Shown here piece by piece: positions 9,551-17,749 of a stretch of DNA of 64,000 nucleotides. Position 1 is the stretch's first letter; every line of letters begins with the position of its first letter. Position numbers and translations under genes: made by a program. The notes below the pieces were generated by a model. That model saw nothing but the letters and a program-made list of their open reading frames with translations. It searched no databases and was not told the origin of the DNA. The stretch is from Asticcacaulis sp. YBE204 (GTDB lineage Bacteria > Pseudomonadota > Alphaproteobacteria > Caulobacterales > Caulobacteraceae): positions 666,165 through 730,164 of the forward strand of contig NZ_AWGF01000001.1 in the NCBI RefSeq assembly GCF_000495855.1. The letters are read 5' to 3'.

Positions 9551-10468
9551 ATGTCGGCATTTGAAACCCTTTATCATCTCATGACCGCGCTTCCGAAGGC
9601 GGACGGCAGTCTGGCGCCGGAACTGGTCGAGGTTCTGCGCAATATCCAGACCGGCAACCGGCAATGCCTTCTGGCCTTTCCGCCTAAGGTCGCCGGTACC
9701 TTTCTGCGGACGGCCCTGATCGACCTGCTGGGGGCGAATTACGACAGCTTCCTCAGCCGCGGGGCCTATGCCAATGTCACCCTGCTGCACGACCTCTATT
9801 TTCCGACCCTTCTCAATCAGCATATCGTTTCCGGCGCGCGTCCGGGGGCGGCGGTGATGCACCTGCATCTCAACCCGTCGCGGCACACCACCGGGCTGAT
9901 CGAGGCCTTCGATATCCCGGTCGTCATCGGCACGCGCGATATCCTCGACACGCTGGTCAGCGCCAGGGACATGTGCAACGCCGCCCCGCCCGACGATGCC
10001 GACAGCTTCAGCGCCCTGGGCGCACCGTGGCACGACCTGACCGAAACCGAACAGCGGCATATGCTGGTCCATGTCCTGCCCGCCTGGTACGCGCGTTTCT
10101 ACGGCGGCTGGCTGCGCTATTCGGTCGATTGTCACGTTCGGGGTGTGCGGCCACCCCTGTGGCTGAAATACGACGATCTCGTTGAACAGCCGGTGGACCT
10201 GATCGAGGCCATCATGGCCTATATCGATCCGGCCCATACCTATGCGCGCGACCGCATCACAGCGGTCTACGAGGCCACGCGCGGCAAGAAATCCGCCGTG
10301 CGCCTCAACAAGGGCGTGTCCGGTCGTGGCGAGGCCTTCTTCACCGCAGAGGAAAAGACCACCATCTACAAGACGCTGAGCAGCGCCGGTGAAAGCGAAA
10401 TGCAGCAGCTCGGCATAGTGACGAAGGTCGCTGCTGAGGTGAACGTGCCCGCCGTGATGGCTTTGTAG
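9551..10468 (+). CDS. Sulfotransferase-like protein
   Basis: 305 residues from the ATG at 9551 (GGGAAAAG upstream). The segment LLAFPPKVAGTFLRTALIDL resembles the 5'-phosphosulfate-binding loop of PAPS sulfotransferases (PK-x-G-T-x-x), and LKYDDLVEQPVDLIEAIMAY matches their usual late motif (K/R-Y-E/D-D-L plus a following helix). The family moves a sulfuryl group from PAPS to a hydroxyl on a glycan, lipid or protein. The substrate cannot be read from the sequence. Its position after the orphan hook gene suggests modification of an extracellular structure, as inference. A 120-bp AT-rich gap precedes it, so it may have its own promoter. Confidence 0.65.
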   Translation: MSAFETLYHLMTALPKADGSLAPELVEVLRNIQTGNRQCLLAFPPKVAGTFLRTALIDLLGANYDSFLSRGAYANVTLLHDLYFPTLLNQHIVSGARPGAAVMHLHLNPSRHTTGLIEAFDIPVVIGTRDILDTLVSARDMCNAAPPDDADSFSALGAPWHDLTETEQRHMLVHVLPAWYARFYGGWLRYSVDCHVRGVRPPLWLKYDDLVEQPVDLIEAIMAYIDPAHTYARDRITAVYEATRGKKSAVRLNKGVSGRGEAFFTAEEKTTIYKTLSSAGESEMQQLGIVTKVAAEVNVPAVMAL

Positions 10469-10469
10469 C

Positions 10470-11669
10470 CTATTCCCTTGCCGTTACCGAGGCGATGGCG
10501 GAGACGAAGTGCGCCATGTTGCCGGCGTTCAGGCCGCACAGGCTGATCCGGCCGGACCCGGCCATGTAGATCGCGAAATCCTCGCGCAGGGTGGCGATCT
10601 GAGCCGGGGTCAGGGGCAGGAACGAGAACATGCCGCTTTGGTGTGCCACGATGCGCAAAAACGGATGCGCTTCGGCCAGAACCTCCCGCAGACCGTTGAT
10701 TCGTTCGCGCATCTGCGTCAGTTCGGCCTGCCATTGCGCCGTCAGGGCCGGGGTGTCGAGGATCAGACGCACCACGGCCGCTCCGTGATCGGGCGGCATC
10801 GACCAGCTGACCCGTGCCAGTCCGGTCAGGGTCGCGGCGATGGCGGGCAGGTCCGAACGGCGCGCCGACTGCACGAACAGCGCGCCGACACGGTCGCGAT
10901 AGAGGCCGAAATTCTTGTCGCAGCTATAGGCCAGAAGGGCGTCGGGACAGGCGTCGAAGATCAGGCGCGCGCCCTGTGCATCGGCGTCGAGTCCCTGACT
11001 CAGGCCCTGATAGGCCATGTCGAGGAACGGGATCAGGCCGTTGTGCGACAGGGTGTCGGCCAGTTGCCGCCATTGCGCCGGGCTGAAATCGAGGCCGGTG
11101 GGGTTGTGGCCGCTGGCCTGAATCAGCACGGCGTCGCCGCGGCGCGCCTGATGCAGGGCTGCCAGCACCCGATCGAAAGCGAGGGTGCCGGTCGAGGATA
11201 CGTAGCTGTGTTCGACGATCTCAAGGCCCGCCGCCTGAAACAGCGGGGTGTGATTGACCCAGCCCGGCACGCCGACATGAATGCGCGCAGGTCCTTGCCG
11301 CGACAGGCGCAGCAGGTCGGCCCCCAGACGCAGCGCCCCGGTGCCGCCGGGGGTTTGCAGGCCGGTCAGGCGCTGGCGGTCGCTGTTGGCGCCGAAGATG
11401 ACCGGTATCAGGCGCTCGACAAAGACGGTATCGCCTTCGGCACCGAGATAGGACTTGCTGGTTTGCGTCTCGATCAGCCGCTGTTCGGCGGCCTTGACGG
11501 CATCGAAGACCGGCGTGTGTCCGCTCTCGTCCTTATAGACACCGACGCCGAGATCGATCCTGTGCGGACGCGGATCGGCGCGGAACTGCGCGATCAGCCC
11601 CAGAAGCGCGTCGGGGGCCGACGACGGCAGGCGGCTCCATCCGGTCTGAATTACCTTGTGATCGTCCAT
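10470..11669 (-). CDS. tyrB: Aromatic/aspartate aminotransferase (class I, PLP)
   Basis: 399 residues of the AspC/TyrB fold-type I family. HNPTG lies at residues 188-192, the PLP-contacting Asp in FLDMAYQG near 217, and the Schiff-base Lys at 252 in SCDKNFGLYRDRVG. It should exchange amino groups between aromatic amino acids or aspartate and 2-oxoacids. The ATG at 11669 follows GGAGG at five bases; an in-frame GTG at 11675 overlaps that site and is not preferred. It is divergent from the Lrp-type regulator at 11786, which probably controls it. The choice between tyrB and aspC function is uncertain. Confidence 0.88.
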   Translation of the reverse strand: MDDHKVIQTGWSRLPSSAPDALLGLIAQFRADPRPHRIDLGVGVYKDESGHTPVFDAVKAAEQRLIETQTSKSYLGAEGDTVFVERLIPVIFGANSDRQRLTGLQTPGGTGALRLGADLLRLSRQGPARIHVGVPGWVNHTPLFQAAGLEIVEHSYVSSTGTLAFDRVLAALHQARRGDAVLIQASGHNPTGLDFSPAQWRQLADTLSHNGLIPFLDMAYQGLSQGLDADAQGARLIFDACPDALLAYSCDKNFGLYRDRVGALFVQSARRSDLPAIAATLTGLARVSWSMPPDHGAAVVRLILDTPALTAQWQAELTQMRERINGLREVLAEAHPFLRIVAHQSGMFSFLPLTPAQIATLREDFAIYMAGSGRISLCGLNAGNMAHFVSAIASVTARE

Positions 11670-11785
11670 CGCCACCTCCCGTCATGTGCGGGACGGGTCT
11701 ATCATGGGACGGCTGCGAAAGGGGTTTCAAAGACGGCGTTCGGACGCTATGATTTGAAACGAATGTTTCCAGTTATGGCTATTTC

Positions 11786-12256
11786 ATGAGAAAATCAGTT
11801 CACATCGATGACATTGATCGCCGTATATTGCGCGAAATCCAGCGCAAGGGCGATATGAGCAGCGCGGACCTGGCCGAGGTCGTCGGAGCCTCGGCGGCCT
11901 CGTGCTGGCGACGCTTGAAACGGCTGGAAAGCGAAGGCGTTCTCGGCGACGTCGTGCGGTTGGCGGACGCGCGGGCGCTGGGCAAGAGTCTGAGCGCCTT
12001 TTGCTGGGTGCGCATGAAGTCGCACGCCGCCGAGGATCGCAAGGCCTTCGAGCAGTTTCTGGCCCACAGCGAAGAGGTCGTCGACTGCTACTCGATATCG
12101 GGCGAATTCGATTACCAGCTACGGATTCTGACCGAGGACATGGACTCCTACGAAGCCTTCATGATGAAGCGCCTGCTGGCCCAGCCCGTCGTGGCCTCGA
12201 CCTCGTCGCAGTTCGCCCTGCGCTGCATCAAGCATACGACGGCGGTGCCGGTTTAA
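11786..12256 (+). CDS. Lrp/AsnC-family transcriptional regulator
   Basis: 156 residues: an N-terminal winged helix-turn-helix (IDDIDRRILREIQRKG, recognition helix near SAASCWRRLKRLE) and a C-terminal RAM ligand-binding domain (SGEFDYQLRILTEDMDSYEA). It lies head-to-head with the aminotransferase gene, 116 bp apart, so local control of amino-acid transamination is the natural guess. Its last four bases overlap the stop of the convergent DUF2322 gene. Confidence 0.9.
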   Translation: MRKSVHIDDIDRRILREIQRKGDMSSADLAEVVGASAASCWRRLKRLESEGVLGDVVRLADARALGKSLSAFCWVRMKSHAAEDRKAFEQFLAHSEEVVDCYSISGEFDYQLRILTEDMDSYEAFMMKRLLAQPVVASTSSQFALRCIKHTTAVPV

Positions 12257-12582
12257 ACAATTTCGATACGCAGGGGTTCGCCGCCCGCCGCGATGGCCAG
12301 CAAGCGGTCGATATTGGGGTGCGCACCGGGACGGCTGCGGGCATCGGCCGTGTGCTCGGCGAACAGCTCCAGTCCGTGCCGGGCCGCCGCCGCATCGAGG
12401 AGGCCGAAGTCCAGCTTGAGCGCCTGATAGACGGCCAGCGAGCCCTGTTTCCCCGGCGCATTCTCGATCGTGGCGATCACGACACCGGACGCGTCGATCA
12501 GGTCGATACGCTGTACGTCGGTTATGGACGGCAACTGCTGGAGGTTTTCCCTGAACGACGGGCCGGGGTGAATCTGTGTCAT
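12253..12582 (-). CDS. DUF2322 family protein
   Basis: 109 residues. The segments VQRIDLIDASGVVIATIENA, PGKQGSLAVYQAL and EHTADARSRPGAHPNIDRLL match, from memory, the small DUF2322 family of unknown function. No signal peptide or membrane segment is visible. The 3' end overlaps that of the convergent Lrp gene by four bases. The function is unknown. Confidence 0.7.
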   Translation of the reverse strand: MTQIHPGPSFRENLQQLPSITDVQRIDLIDASGVVIATIENAPGKQGSLAVYQALKLDFGLLDAAAARHGLELFAEHTADARSRPGAHPNIDRLLAIAAGGEPLRIEIV

Positions 12583-12645
12583 CTGTCTTGCCTTCGTGAC
12601 GATTTGGCTGCGCGCATGTAACCGTTTACGGCGAAAGGTAAAACA

Positions 12646-13563
12646 TCAAATGTGGCCAAGCCCGTAATCCAATGCCGCGCACACCGCCGCAACCTGAGCA
12701 GCATTGCACTGTTCAGGGGACGCCAGGGGGCTGTCGGGATAAACCTCTGTAATGGTGGTATATCGCGCGCCGGTGATACTGGTGCAGAGCCCGAATTCAG
12801 CTACCGGATACGCAATCACACCCGGTGCGATCACGGGCGATCCGATAATGGCCCCTTCGGCATCCGGCGGTGCGATATGGGTGATCGTCGCTACAGCCTC
12901 GATGATGGCTTTTTGAAAGTCCGGGCGAGGATTCTGGCTGTCGTCGACCAGATAGAAGCCGTCTGGAATCTCTTCGGTCTCGTAGGTCTGGCCGTCCCGT
13001 GCCGCCAGAGCCGGTCTGAATTCGCTGGCATCGCTATCGGTCGTTTCGTGCAGGTCTATATGTAACAGGAACTGGCCGCGCAGGGGCGCAATCAGTCGCA
13101 TCAGCGCGGCGCATTCCTCAGCCGGACTATCCGCTCGGAAATTACGGTTGGGGTCCAGTGCATCGAAATTCCAGCGATTGATGCGTTCATAACCCCAGGG
13201 ACTGACGCAAGGGGCAATCAGGAGATTCATCCGGCCTGCATAACCTCCGGCATGGTGTTCCAGAAATTCAAGCGCCCCCATGACGCCGCTGGTCTCGTAA
13301 CCGTGAACGCCGCCTGTGATCAGGGCGTTCGGCAGGTCTGGATTCCAATCCATCGATCGCAGGACGTAAAGAGGATAGGTATCGTCCGCATAGGTCAGTT
13401 CGCCATAGACGCTGATGTCGAAACGATCCGCCAAGGCCTGTAGGCGTGAGCCTACGTCCTCGGCATAGCTGCGTATCTTCGTCCGCCGGTCTCGCCACGC
13501 CTGTCGTTCAGGTCTGCCCCAAGGCGTTCCAGGCACTCCGATGGGGTAAAAAGCGGTGGTCAT
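12646..13563 (-). CDS. M14-type zinc carboxypeptidase/deacylase-like protein
   Basis: 305 residues. The zinc site is visible as HGYE (His87, Glu90) and a later His172 in HIDLHE. DPNRNF (Asn139, Arg140) is the substrate-binding Asn-Arg of M14 enzymes, and a Glu in TTITEVYPD is the likely general base. This is typical of the succinylglutamate desuccinylase/AstE-like or small carboxypeptidase branches. There is no signal peptide, so it is probably cytoplasmic. I chose the ATG at 13563 (MTTAFYPIG); an ATG at 13626 would add 21 unlikely residues. Confidence 0.8.
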   Translation of the reverse strand: MTTAFYPIGVPGTPWGRPERQAWRDRRTKIRSYAEDVGSRLQALADRFDISVYGELTYADDTYPLYVLRSMDWNPDLPNALITGGVHGYETSGVMGALEFLEHHAGGYAGRMNLLIAPCVSPWGYERINRWNFDALDPNRNFRADSPAEECAALMRLIAPLRGQFLLHIDLHETTDSDASEFRPALAARDGQTYETEEIPDGFYLVDDSQNPRPDFQKAIIEAVATITHIAPPDAEGAIIGSPVIAPGVIAYPVAEFGLCTSITGARYTTITEVYPDSPLASPEQCNAAQVAAVCAALDYGLGHI

Positions 13564-13642
13564 GGCTGAACATTCATTGTGTGGCAGAATTCGGCGGGGA
13601 GACGTATATAACCCGACCCATATCATTCAGCCAGACCTGTTC

Positions 13643-15340
13643 CTAGCCGCGGTGAGCGCGTTTCGATAGCTGATGGTCATATAACGAAAGCGCAGCTTCA
13701 TAGGCGGTGTTTACGCCTTCGATGCGGGCGGCGCGGGGATAGGTGACGCGCAGCGGACGGTTGCCGTGGACGCCGATGACGTTTTCGCCCACACCCTGCT
13801 TCAGGCCGCGCAGTTCCACCGTCGCGTCCCACGGCGCGCCGCCGTCGACGACGACCTCCAGATTCCACGTCGTATTGTGCAGGCCGTGATTGGGTTGCCA
13901 GTAGGCCGCCCCGCCGCCGGCCCAGGTGTCGTGGACCCAGACGCCGTCGACCTGACGCGGACGGATGTGCAGTTTCACCGCGTCGAACAGGTTTTCGTGG
14001 TTGGCCCCGGCGTGCTGATCGATCAGGCCGCCGCGCAGGACCACAGCGCGCGAATAGATGGCGCGCGTCGCCTGCGTATTGACGCTTAAGGGGTGGACGA
14101 CCGGATTGGCGACCAGAAGGTCGCGGACCAGCACGTTGTGGGCGTTGCCGACGTGAACCGAGTAGTGCGCTTCGCGGTCGCCGGTGGTGGCGATGTCGGT
14201 CAGGGTCAGGCTGGCGCTGTCATAGGTCAGGACGCCGGAATCGGCATTGTGGATGGTGACGTCGCGCACCCAGCCGTCGAACATCTCGTTGAGCGCGATG
14301 GCATTATAGCCTTCCTCGAGGTGGTGGCCGAAGGCGGGCGCGTCGGGGAATTCGATGCGCAGCCCCTGAATGCCGACCTCGGTCAGGAAGGCCTTGCGCA
14401 CGATGCGCGCGGGCTGACCGGTGGAAACCGCGTGCAGAAGCGGGTCGCCGAGCGACAGGCGGTTGCCGGTGACCGCCACCACGCGTGTCGTCTGCGTCAC
14501 CAGCGCGCGGGCCGGGTTGTCGTAATGACGCTGACCGATGGGCAGGTCGGTGTCGCCGTACAACGATTTGATGATGCCGCTGTCGCGCCCCTTGTCCGAG
14601 AACCACTGGATCTGGATGATCTGCCCGACCTTGATGCCCAAAGCGTCGGCCACGGTGAGGTCGCGCGCCCATTTGCTGCCCGTCATACCGGTGGTCAGGA
14701 CGTCCGGCGGGGTGTCGTATTCCGGCAGATATTCGGCGTAGCGCGTGCCGGGAATGCCGACGCGGATGAAGCCTTCGCTCCAGCTATATTCGCTGAACCA
14801 GTAGTCGATATTGCGGTCTTTTTCGATCTGACGCTTGTTTTCCTTGCGGATATATTCGCGCAGCTCCTTGAGCGTCTGGCTCTCGTCGATCAGGCGCAGC
14901 GGGCGGGGGAAATAGAGCGTCGTGCCGCCCTCATCACGTCCGGCGCCTTCGAGGACGAAGTCGCTGCGTTCGATACGCAGGATGTCGGTGAGGACGAAAC
15001 GCCCGGCGGGGAAACGCAGGGTGACCTTGCCCGTGGTTTTATGCGCGGCGGCCAAAGCTTCGCGCACGGCGCGGCTGTCGTCGGTCTTGCCGTCGCCCTT
15101 CGCGCCGAAGGTCGTCACATCGATGACCGTGCCGCTGCCGGTCGGGAGGTCGGCCAGACCGAAGCCGTAACCGGCGTAGGAATAGTCCGGCAGGCCTTTC
15201 AGCGACGGCACGACCTGAGACCGCGTGAACGGCTCGGCCGCGTGGCTAGAGGCGGCGAACAGCCCCGTCATGCCCGCCGATACCAGCGCGGAGGCGGACA
15301 GGCGGCGCAGGGCGTCGCGCCGGGAGATCTCACGGGACAT
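13643..15340 (-). CDS. Secreted right-handed beta-helix protein (pectate-lyase-3 type)
   Basis: 565 residues from the ATG at 15340, preceded by AAAGGAAA. The N-terminus MSREISRRDALRRLSASALV is a Tat signal (SRRDAL) ending near SSHA. VIDVTTFGAKGDGKTDD followed by a run of beta-helix coils is the hallmark of the Pectate_lyase_3/GH28-like fold. It probably acts in the periplasm or outside on acidic polysaccharide. It is the last gene of a minus-strand set: TonB receptor, LacI regulator, alginate-lyase-like gene, then this gene after a 28-bp gap. Whether it is a lyase or a hydrolase cannot be decided from sequence. Confidence 0.8.
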   Translation of the reverse strand: MSREISRRDALRRLSASALVSAGMTGLFAASSHAAEPFTRSQVVPSLKGLPDYSYAGYGFGLADLPTGSGTVIDVTTFGAKGDGKTDDSRAVREALAAAHKTTGKVTLRFPAGRFVLTDILRIERSDFVLEGAGRDEGGTTLYFPRPLRLIDESQTLKELREYIRKENKRQIEKDRNIDYWFSEYSWSEGFIRVGIPGTRYAEYLPEYDTPPDVLTTGMTGSKWARDLTVADALGIKVGQIIQIQWFSDKGRDSGIIKSLYGDTDLPIGQRHYDNPARALVTQTTRVVAVTGNRLSLGDPLLHAVSTGQPARIVRKAFLTEVGIQGLRIEFPDAPAFGHHLEEGYNAIALNEMFDGWVRDVTIHNADSGVLTYDSASLTLTDIATTGDREAHYSVHVGNAHNVLVRDLLVANPVVHPLSVNTQATRAIYSRAVVLRGGLIDQHAGANHENLFDAVKLHIRPRQVDGVWVHDTWAGGGAAYWQPNHGLHNTTWNLEVVVDGGAPWDATVELRGLKQGVGENVIGVHGNRPLRVTYPRAARIEGVNTAYEAALSLYDHQLSKRAHRG

Positions 15341-15368
15341 GGGGCGTTTCCTTTTTGGGTCATGATTA

Positions 15369-16631
15369 TTATTGAGTGGGCAGGATGGGGGCCAGCAGGT
15401 CCTCTTCGAAGTCGGCTGGCAAATCGCGGTCGACGGCGACGGCCGACAGGGCGGCATCATTGAACCCCCAGCCCGCGCGCCGAAGGGTGCGGCGGGCGGC
15501 GGCCTCTTCGACGGCCTTGCGCTTGGGGTCTTTCAGATCGATGTCGGGCAGCGGCCAGACCTGCGTTCCGGCGACATAGGGCACCAGATATTGCGTGGCG
15601 ATGCGCAGGCTGCGACCGCCGTACGAGCCGTTCCACAGATCGACCCCGACGCACGACCCCAGCATGGCCGCCGACACCGAAGCGTCCACCGTCCACACCG
15701 AATAGTGCCATGACCGCGTGCGCGTCAGCTCTTCGGGAAAGGTGCCGTCCGGTGCCATCTGCCTGGCCAGACGTGTGTCACCGAAGGCGGCAAGAATGGC
15801 TTTCGCCTCGGAGTCCTGTCGGGCATAGAGGGCGAAGTGGGCGCGCATCATGTCGTAATAGACGCCGTGATTATTGGTCTTGGCGCGTTCGGCCTTTCCC
15901 GTCGGGCTGTCGCGCATCCAGTCGGCGAGACTGCCGAACCAGTGTTCGAGCCCCTTCAACTCGTCGGCGCTCAAGGCGCCCGACGGGGCGATCAGGCCGA
16001 TGCTCTCGACAATCGGCTGAAAGCGCAGGGCGTCGATCACCCCTTCGGCGCGGCCGCTGTTCACGCCCGGCACGGCCTGGGCGAAGGTCAGGCGCGGCGT
16101 CATGCGCGTCTGCGGATCGAGAAACCACACGCGCAGCAATTTCGCCGCATGATCGGCATAGGCCTCGTCGCCGAGCAGGGCATAGGCGAGGCTCAGGGTC
16201 TGTACGTCGTCGCGTAACCGCAGTGATCGCGTCATGTCGAAGCCGTCACCGGCGCGTTCGGGATTGATCTCGCCGTCACGGCGCACATAGGGCAGGCCGT
16301 CGGGCTTTGCCGGGTCCGGCCACCAGTAGGGACCGATGCTGACATAGTCGTGGGCGTCGCCGCCTGTGGGTGCGCGCGGCTTGTCGGTGACACTGTAAGG
16401 GCCGCGCGTCAGGGCCTTGTCGGCGGACGCCTTGAGCGCTTTTGCCTGGGCGGGCGAGGCCGCCAGTTGCGCCTTCGCCATAGCGATCCATTCGGGCCGC
16501 CACAGGAAGGTGCGCGCCCCCGCCGCTGCGTAGCCGTTGACGCCGTCGCAGCGCTTGAGTTCGGCGGTATGGCCAAGCGCCGGAAGGACGAGCGCGAGGC
16601 TCAGGGAACCTATGAGCAGGGCCCGTTTCAT
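15369..16631 (-). CDS. Periplasmic alginate-lyase-superfamily protein
   Basis: 420 residues with a Sec signal peptide (MKRALLIGSLSLALVLPALG, cleavage after HTA). IGPYWWPDP near residue 100 and TNNHGVYYDM near 245 are signature segments of the PF05426 alginate-lyase family, an alpha/alpha toroid that cleaves uronate polymers by beta-elimination; the Asn-Asn-His is the usual catalytic neighbourhood. The start codon overlaps the end of the LacI gene by four bases, which shows co-transcription. The context (TonB receptor, acetylesterase, hexuronate-type carrier) fits degradation of a uronate polymer, pectin as likely as alginate. Confidence 0.85.
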   Translation of the reverse strand: MKRALLIGSLSLALVLPALGHTAELKRCDGVNGYAAAGARTFLWRPEWIAMAKAQLAASPAQAKALKASADKALTRGPYSVTDKPRAPTGGDAHDYVSIGPYWWPDPAKPDGLPYVRRDGEINPERAGDGFDMTRSLRLRDDVQTLSLAYALLGDEAYADHAAKLLRVWFLDPQTRMTPRLTFAQAVPGVNSGRAEGVIDALRFQPIVESIGLIAPSGALSADELKGLEHWFGSLADWMRDSPTGKAERAKTNNHGVYYDMMRAHFALYARQDSEAKAILAAFGDTRLARQMAPDGTFPEELTRTRSWHYSVWTVDASVSAAMLGSCVGVDLWNGSYGGRSLRIATQYLVPYVAGTQVWPLPDIDLKDPKRKAVEEAAARRTLRRAGWGFNDAALSAVAVDRDLPADFEEDLLAPILPTQ

Positions 16632-17731
16632 TCCGATTTCCCCTGTTTCGCATCGCCGAGCGACTCGCGCGGAATGATGGTGGACTCGACCATCGACGGC
16701 AGGTCGGCGGCGTCTTCACCCGCACCGAGCAGCATGTCCGGCACCAGCTTGCGCGCCGCCAGCGCGCCCATCTCGGCGATCGGCCAGTGGACCGTGGTCA
16801 GGGAGGGCCATATCTGCTGGGCGACCGGATTGTCGTCGAAACCGACGATGGACAGGTCGCGCGGCAGGCTTAGGCCGCGTTGGTGCGCGGCGCGCGTCAC
16901 CCCGGCGGCCATCGAATCGTTGCTGGCGAAAATTACCGTCGGGGGGTGCGGCGCGTCGAGCAGGGCGGCCCCGGCGCTCACCCCCGACTCGAAGCTGTAG
17001 TGTCCGTCCACCATCAGGGCCTCATCGACCGGCAAACCCGCCGCCTGTAGCGCCTGACGGAAACCGGCCTCCCGTTCGCGCGCCGAGCGGAAGCCGGATG
17101 GCCCGCGCACGAAGCCGATGCGGCGATGACCGCGCGCCACGATATCGCGCACGACGGCGGTCACGACATCGCGGTCGTTCGACCAGACGCTGCGCGACAT
17201 CATATCGAGCGGCGCCGAGCCGACGCGGACATAGCGAACGTTCAGCCTCTGGCACATCTCGCCGATATCGTCGCGCTCGGACAGGGGCGGCAGGAAGATC
17301 GCCCCCATCGGCTTCTGACGCCCAAGAAAGGTCTCGATATCGGCCAGCAGGTCGGGCGATTCGCGGTCCACGGGCCGCACGGCCAGCGCCAGTTCGCTGT
17401 CGGCGATGGCCGATAACACGCCGCGCTGAAACTTCATGGCCATGGGCGAGGTCGAGTCGTGGATGAACAGGACGATGACGAAGTTCTTGCGAAAGGCCAA
17501 GGCCCGCGCCTGAACATTGGGCACGAAGCCCAGGGTCTCGATAGCGGCCTCGACCTTCGCCCGCGTGGCGGCCTTCATCGGTTCGCGATTGAGCACCCGG
17601 CTGACCGTCTTTTTTGACACCCCGGCGAATTCGGCGACATCGGTGATGGTCAGGGCCGCCCCCGGTTTGCGCGGGAGCGGCACCACCGTGGCGGTGTCGC
17701 GGAGTTTCGGGGCTTTTCGTTTTTCGTCCAC
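16628..17731 (-). CDS. LacI-family regulator of the uronate/pectin locus
   Basis: 367 residues. The N-terminal helix-turn-helix and hinge read LTITDVAEFAGVSKKTVSRV then LNREP; the remainder is the periplasmic-binding-protein-like effector domain. The start is GTG at 17731, 18 bases after the receptor stop, and the 3' end overlaps the lyase gene by four bases, so it is embedded in the operon it probably controls. Its likely operators are the two GATACC/GGTGTC sites at 20977 and 21066. Confidence 0.92.
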   Translation of the reverse strand: MDEKRKAPKLRDTATVVPLPRKPGAALTITDVAEFAGVSKKTVSRVLNREPMKAATRAKVEAAIETLGFVPNVQARALAFRKNFVIVLFIHDSTSPMAMKFQRGVLSAIADSELALAVRPVDRESPDLLADIETFLGRQKPMGAIFLPPLSERDDIGEMCQRLNVRYVRVGSAPLDMMSRSVWSNDRDVVTAVVRDIVARGHRRIGFVRGPSGFRSAREREAGFRQALQAAGLPVDEALMVDGHYSFESGVSAGAALLDAPHPPTVIFASNDSMAAGVTRAAHQRGLSLPRDLSIVGFDDNPVAQQIWPSLTTVHWPIAEMGALAARKLVPDMLLGAGEDAADLPSMVESTIIPRESLGDAKQGKSE

Positions 17732-17749
17732 GCTGAAGGCCTATTTACA

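Noticed and set aside
14093..15463. Long plus-strand open frame opposite the beta-helix protein
   Set aside because: No family features, and it opposes a gene with a clear Tat signal and domain.
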